This document shows positions 59,778-64,000 of a stretch of DNA of 64,000 nt, piece by piece; position 1 is the stretch's first letter, and each line of letters begins with the position of its first letter. Made by a program: the position numbers and the translations under genes. The notes under the pieces are model-generated. The model saw only the letters and a list, made by a program, of their open reading frames with translations, ran no database searches and was not told the origin of the DNA. Origin of the DNA: Turritopsis dohrnii (Eukaryota > Cnidaria > Hydrozoa > Anthoathecata > Oceaniidae); NCBI GenBank assembly GCA_027922465.2, contig BQMF02000024.1, positions 930,001 through 994,000 of the forward strand, read 5' to 3'.

Positions 59778-60243
59778 CAAAGTAGGATTTGACATCATTC
59801 TAAGTGATGACTTCATTGTGTTATTGTTATCACGAAAAAATCATAGATAAAGCTTTTTATTCAAAATAATTCATTTTACTGCAAAATAACCTAACTAAGG
59901 ACAGAAATTAATAGAAAACTATTAAATTGCAATATTTGTTACTATTTATAAATACCATTCTCAAACATGAATGACATGCAAAATGTGAAACATACATATG
60001 AAGCAAAGGACGTGCAACATCTCTTTGCTTATGTTCAAAAATGATTTAAATAGATTGTTATTTAGTAGATTATTGGGGCCACTGATTGACTTTTGTAACA
60101 CTTCTCAAGAGATCTGATCAAGTAGAAATGTTTCCCCTTTCCCACTATAATTTTTATCCTTTTATTTATTTATCTAAGAATTGGTTCTACCTTACTTGGG
60201 AAATTCATAAAATCGACGAGCCTAATACACGAAAAACATCAAT
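59778..60243. other. Spacer between two foldback elements
   Basis: AT-rich. The stretch near 59889 (CTAACTAAGGACAGAAATTA) recurs in diverged form near 62785, marking an old dispersed repeat. No gene. Confidence 0.45.
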
Positions 60244-61013
60244 TAGGGGCTGTTCGCCGAGGTGATTTTCATCCTGTGTTCATACGGTAATTTTTTATCC
60301 CGCTTAACCATGATGGAAAGTTACATCACGTGATCTGATTTATTTCGCGGTAATGTTTAAATATGTTTTCGAAAATGGCGACTGAGAAACATATTTTCTT
60401 ATATCCTCTCATTTCAAATACAAACACAACTTCGATTCTTTTACAACTAAATGGATTACTATTTATGGAATTAATTCATCAAAAGAGGAAACAACAATTA
60501 TTCTTTATAAGTATCTTGAATAACAAAAGGAAGAGAATTCGACGGCTACAAAATTAAAGAAAAGAAAACAACGAAAAAAACGAAGCTGTTGGTTCAAGCC
60601 AGGACGAACTGACATGTGGTGGCAAAATATAGAAGCATTATAAGACCTATAAAGTTCTTCTTCTTTGCTTTTTCTTGTGTTTTTTCAAAATTATCTTGGC
60701 TACTACTGAGAGCAGCTGAAACAACAGAAGCTTGGTTCGCCATGTTTGTTTTTGAAAATATACATAAATTGCGCATGCGTCTACTAAAATTTTATCCCGC
60801 CTGGCTGGGATGGAGTGTTCATATGAAAAATTTCCATCCCGCCTAGCCGAGATCTCGGCTAAATGAAGCGAGATCTCGGTTAGGCGGGCTGGCCCGCTTG
60901 TCATATGAACACAATTTTATTTTTCTATACCTTTGTTAAGAATACCGAGATCTCGCCTAACCGAGCCAGCCCGGTCAAGCGGGCCAGCCCTTCTTCCATA
61001 TGAACAGCCTCTA
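60244..61013. mobile_element. Non-autonomous element with TAGGGGCTGTTC terminal inverted repeats
   Basis: The left end TAGGGGCTGTTC and right end GAACAGCCTCTA are inverted repeats with one mismatch. Inside, 60795-60995 is GC-rich with alternating copies of GAGATCTCGG, GCGGGCTGGC and TCATATGAAC on both strands, giving strong self-pairing. Short frames inside are repeat-derived. It is related by motif to 8890-9150. Confidence 0.6.
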
Positions 61014-63135
61014 CTTATGAGAATTATAAGTTTCTTCTTCCTAAAATCCATTTAAGATTGATCGAAGAAACTTTTGTAAATCTTTCGCTGACATGCAATG
61101 TACGGTGTTTTGGTTTCATGTAAATACACGCACGAGATTTCGAAAAACCGCTAGGTTTGGACAGTAAGAAAAAGAAAAAAAACCAAAGCCGGTTTTAAAG
61201 TATTTCTTGCTTTCGCAGAAATCCAAATAATTTTTGAGAATAGAGCATCAAAGGATAGCGACATGCATATGTGAGTTGAAAAAATTTCGATGAAAACTGT
61301 CAGTGTGTGTGTCGTGAAAAAAGTTAAAATGGCAGCCATTTCTTTACGTGAAGAAGAAACTTTATCAGAATAAATAAAACAATAGCCTGTCTTATATGAC
61401 AAACAGTGCAAAGGATATAAATAGAAGGATGTGGTAAACAATGCGTGGTCTGCAGTAACTGTAAATCCTTTCGTCTTCGCTATCATTTTTACCCCCGTAT
61501 GGACGCATCAACCAGTGGGAATATCTCATCTACAAGTAGATAATATGGTATGGTTTGCTGATGACTTTGCTCAATTGGGTCATGTAGGAAATCATCTTCA
61601 AACATTTTTCCTTTTCTGAATTTGCCAGAACACCATTACCGTTGTTAGAACTGTACTGCCCTAAGTCAAAAAGCGTGAAGCAACAGTTCGCGTCGCAAAC
61701 TGCCGCCAGGAGAATACTAAGGAACCCTTTATAGTTGTAACAAAGTTTTCCGTTTAAATTTCAGAGTCGGTTTCTTCTTAGCAACAGCATTAAGAAGACA
61801 TCTTCTTCTGGAATACTTTCCAATGCATAATTAATTTTCAGTCGTGAAATAAAAAATTATTCGCAAACAACTCTACCAAGTTGTACAGGGTGTTTCAAAA
61901 ACGAAGCAACAAGAAACAATACCGCAGTTTCTGAATTGAGTATCAAATTCATCCTTACAAACTGTCGTAATCATATGAATTTATATTACAAGCTATAGGT
62001 TTGCCACCAATGCTTTACCAAGGTGCATAGTTGTTACAACGAAATTTATAGAAGCATAACCACGCTTTGTCGAAACACCAATACCAAACCCCCGTTATTC
62101 TCGATACCTCTGTCATCGGTAGTTTCGACACTTTCGGCATCTTCAGCCGTTTCTTGCATCTCCAGCGATACACTGACATCTTGTTATGAACCCAATGAGA
62201 TCTGACATTTCCATACACAAATTTCCGGTTAATGTCATAACCATATTCCCTTTTGGAATGGAAGTGAAAAAGCCTTTTTCGCAGTTACATCGAAAATGCT
62301 ATTTCTCTTTTCTTTGCATAGCCAGTGTATATCTTATTTTCACAGACGTTTGAATGGTAAATATCCATGCATATGACCAGGCCCTTCCTATGAGTTCATA
62401 ATAACATGCGAACGGGGATAAATAACTGTACTCGAATGGTATTTTGTTTGGCCATTTCACCTATTTTAGTACCATAGTTTGATAGCTGTCAAAGAAAACA
62501 TTGCGTTAATATGTATCTTATGTAACTCCGTGGTTGAACCGCAGACTGTTCCAATTTAAAGGAAAACTAATTCATCAGTTATATTTTCATGATCTGTAAA
62601 ACTTCACCTGAAAAGCTGAAATCGACACGTTGTGATTCTAGAATTCAAATCCAATTTAAAATTTGGTAAGTTTTAATTAATTTGTTAACTTCGGGACGCC
62701 TGAGCTGGAATCAAATCTTTAAAATAATAGCATTTCTCCTTCCTCTTCCCACTGAGCATTTAACTTTGAATTGAGTGTTGAACTAACTAAGGACAAAATT
62801 AATGGCAAGCTATTAAACTGAAACTAGAAGCCATTAGGCTTGAACAATTTCCGCATCAGCCCTTGAGAAAATTGCTTTAGGCTAATTTTTAAAGGAGTGG
62901 TATCGTTATTTCAAATTTTTTGACAAATTTTAGTTTAAAAAATGTATAGTTAACCTGCGTTAAAGCTTTTTTAAAAAACGTTTTACTTCCGAAGATATTG
63001 AGTTTTTAATTTTTTTATAAACCCCCGTCTTTTTTTCTGATGAAAAGCGTGTGACGTCATTGAAGAAGTTTCGTTTATTTTTACTTGTTATGTCAATGCA
63101 AAAGAGCGTATTAGTTTCTCATGTTTTCAAAAATC
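61014..63135. other. Gene-poor tail of the window
   Basis: No supported gene. Frames of 60-110 codons on both strands overlap each other, lack domain motifs and lack good splice borders. Confidence 0.45.
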
Positions 63136-63400
63136 ATGAGTGAGAATTCAAATGAAGAGGAATCAGATGTTCTCAGCGAAGATGAAGAATGTAGCAATGA
63201 GTTTTATTCAAGGATTTCACAGAGAATTTTAGCAGTTTGAGCAATATAGTTTTGACCCAGTTGCTGTAAAGAACATGAAGAAGTCCGGATGATGATTTTG
63301 ATGACGAAAATGCTTTACCGGAGAGAGTTGGCAACAAACAGTGATGCAAATGTGTTGCAAAGAAGTTTATGCGATCGAAGACGATAAATTTCAAAATAAT
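63136..63400 (+). pseudogene. Decayed reading frame resembling P2RX7_C-domain proteins
   Basis: The ATG at 63136 opens an acidic N-terminus (SENSNEEESDVLSEDEEC) that stops after 34 codons. In a shifted frame EQYSFDPVAV follows, and in a further one ENALPERVGN, a stop, then CKCVAKKF. The order acidic start, YxFxPV, RxGNxxWCxC is that of a family of short invertebrate proteins sharing the P2RX7 cytosolic Cys-rich domain. Two frame changes and stops mean it is broken, or split by introns I cannot place. Confidence 0.38.
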
Positions 63401-64000
63401 TTTTTGTAAAAATCAAAACGCAAAAAAAAAAAAAAAATACATGCAATATTGAGTTGATCATTGATCGTAGTAAAATTCATATATTGAAAGTTAACGTTTT
63501 TCCAATTTTCCGTTTTCAATAGAATCAATAGCTCATTCTATGAAAACAATAATGAAATAATCGGTGAAACGGAATAATATTCAAATGCCCAGTTCGAAGA
63601 GAAACACGAAAACAAAAATCGAAAAAACACTTGCACACAGAAAGTAAAAGTTCACCTATGTATAACGAAAAGTGTAGATAAAACATTAAAGTAAAACTCC
63701 TTATAACATGTTTACCATCAAATTTCTTCCAAAACATGATTCTTTAAAATATATAAGTGACGTAAAGATGGAAGATTGGCCTCGCTTCAACTTTGAAATC
63801 CATATTTTTTTTAAATATGAATTTTAGCTAATCTAAACAAACTAATGTTCTGTCCTTTGGTTGAGTCACTGTCACATCCCACAGCAGCACAAATAACCAT
63901 GTTTTTCATTAGATTTAAAAAAAATACTTAGTTATTGCTTGAATTTCAAAGAACACTCGCTCGATTTGAATGTAAAACATCGCATCAACACTGAATATAA
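63401..64000. other. Right edge, no feature seen
   Basis: AT-rich with a poly(A) run at about 63421-63437. No domain, splice-site pair or repeat with clear borders. Confidence 0.4.

Noticed and set aside
61431..61619. 62-codon frame with aromatic-rich peptide
   Set aside because: Overlaps an equally long antisense frame and has no motif; treated as chance.

Overview
This is a metazoan nuclear genome window, AT-rich, with intron-rich genes (GT-AG introns), tandem repeats and many short foldback (MITE-like) elements. The gene set fits an early-branching invertebrate, most likely a cnidarian: a complement MASP-type gene, an EFCAB6-like EF-hand gene, GT10 fucosyltransferases, a fungal-like flavin oxidoreductase and an ATF3-like bZIP factor. 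TTAGGG-type interstitial repeats agree with this. The taxon is an inference. All gene models were spliced by hand from reading frame, phase and splice-site consensus.

Layout. 1-556 (+): 3' end of a cytosolic sulfotransferase. 1480-13527 (-): a 22-exon, 995-residue transmembrane cadherin with six EC repeats, a probable membrane-adjacent domain and a PPxY-bearing tail. 18020-21311 (-): a four-exon ATF3/JDP2-like bZIP factor. 25098-33836 (+): a 19-exon EFCAB6-like multi-EF-hand protein. 33837-42420: long gene-poor interval with a cluster of CRE-like sites near its right end. 42421-46591 (+): a ten-exon CUB-EGF-CUB-CCP-CCP-serine protease gene (C1r/C1s/MASP architecture). 47399-48223 (-): small secreted Cys-rich protein. 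48558-51491 (-): three-exon membrane-anchored FAD amine-oxidase-like enzyme. 52574-53722 (-) and 57568-58698 (+): two single-exon alpha-1,3-fucosyltransferase-like genes in head-to-head orientation, with a decayed GT10 fragment beside the second. 58699-64000: mobile-element relics and no intact gene.

Most notable points. (1) The MASP-type gene is intact as a reading frame but encodes a pseudoprotease. His57, Asp102 and the S1 Asp189 are kept, while Ser195, Asp194 and Gly193 are replaced (Pro, Leu, Ile) and the IVGG activation N-terminus is gone. Ile16 and Asp194 form the activation salt bridge, so the losses look coordinated. (2) The two fucosyltransferase genes share a 228-bp block with two differences, between clearly diverged flanks, which is the signature of recent gene conversion. 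(3) Foldback elements of several families sit in introns, including one family (TACACG...TATAAGAA ends) present in introns of both the cadherin and EFCAB6-like genes. The genes do not form an obvious pathway. Secreted or membrane recognition proteins and glycan-modifying enzymes are over-represented, but that may be chance.
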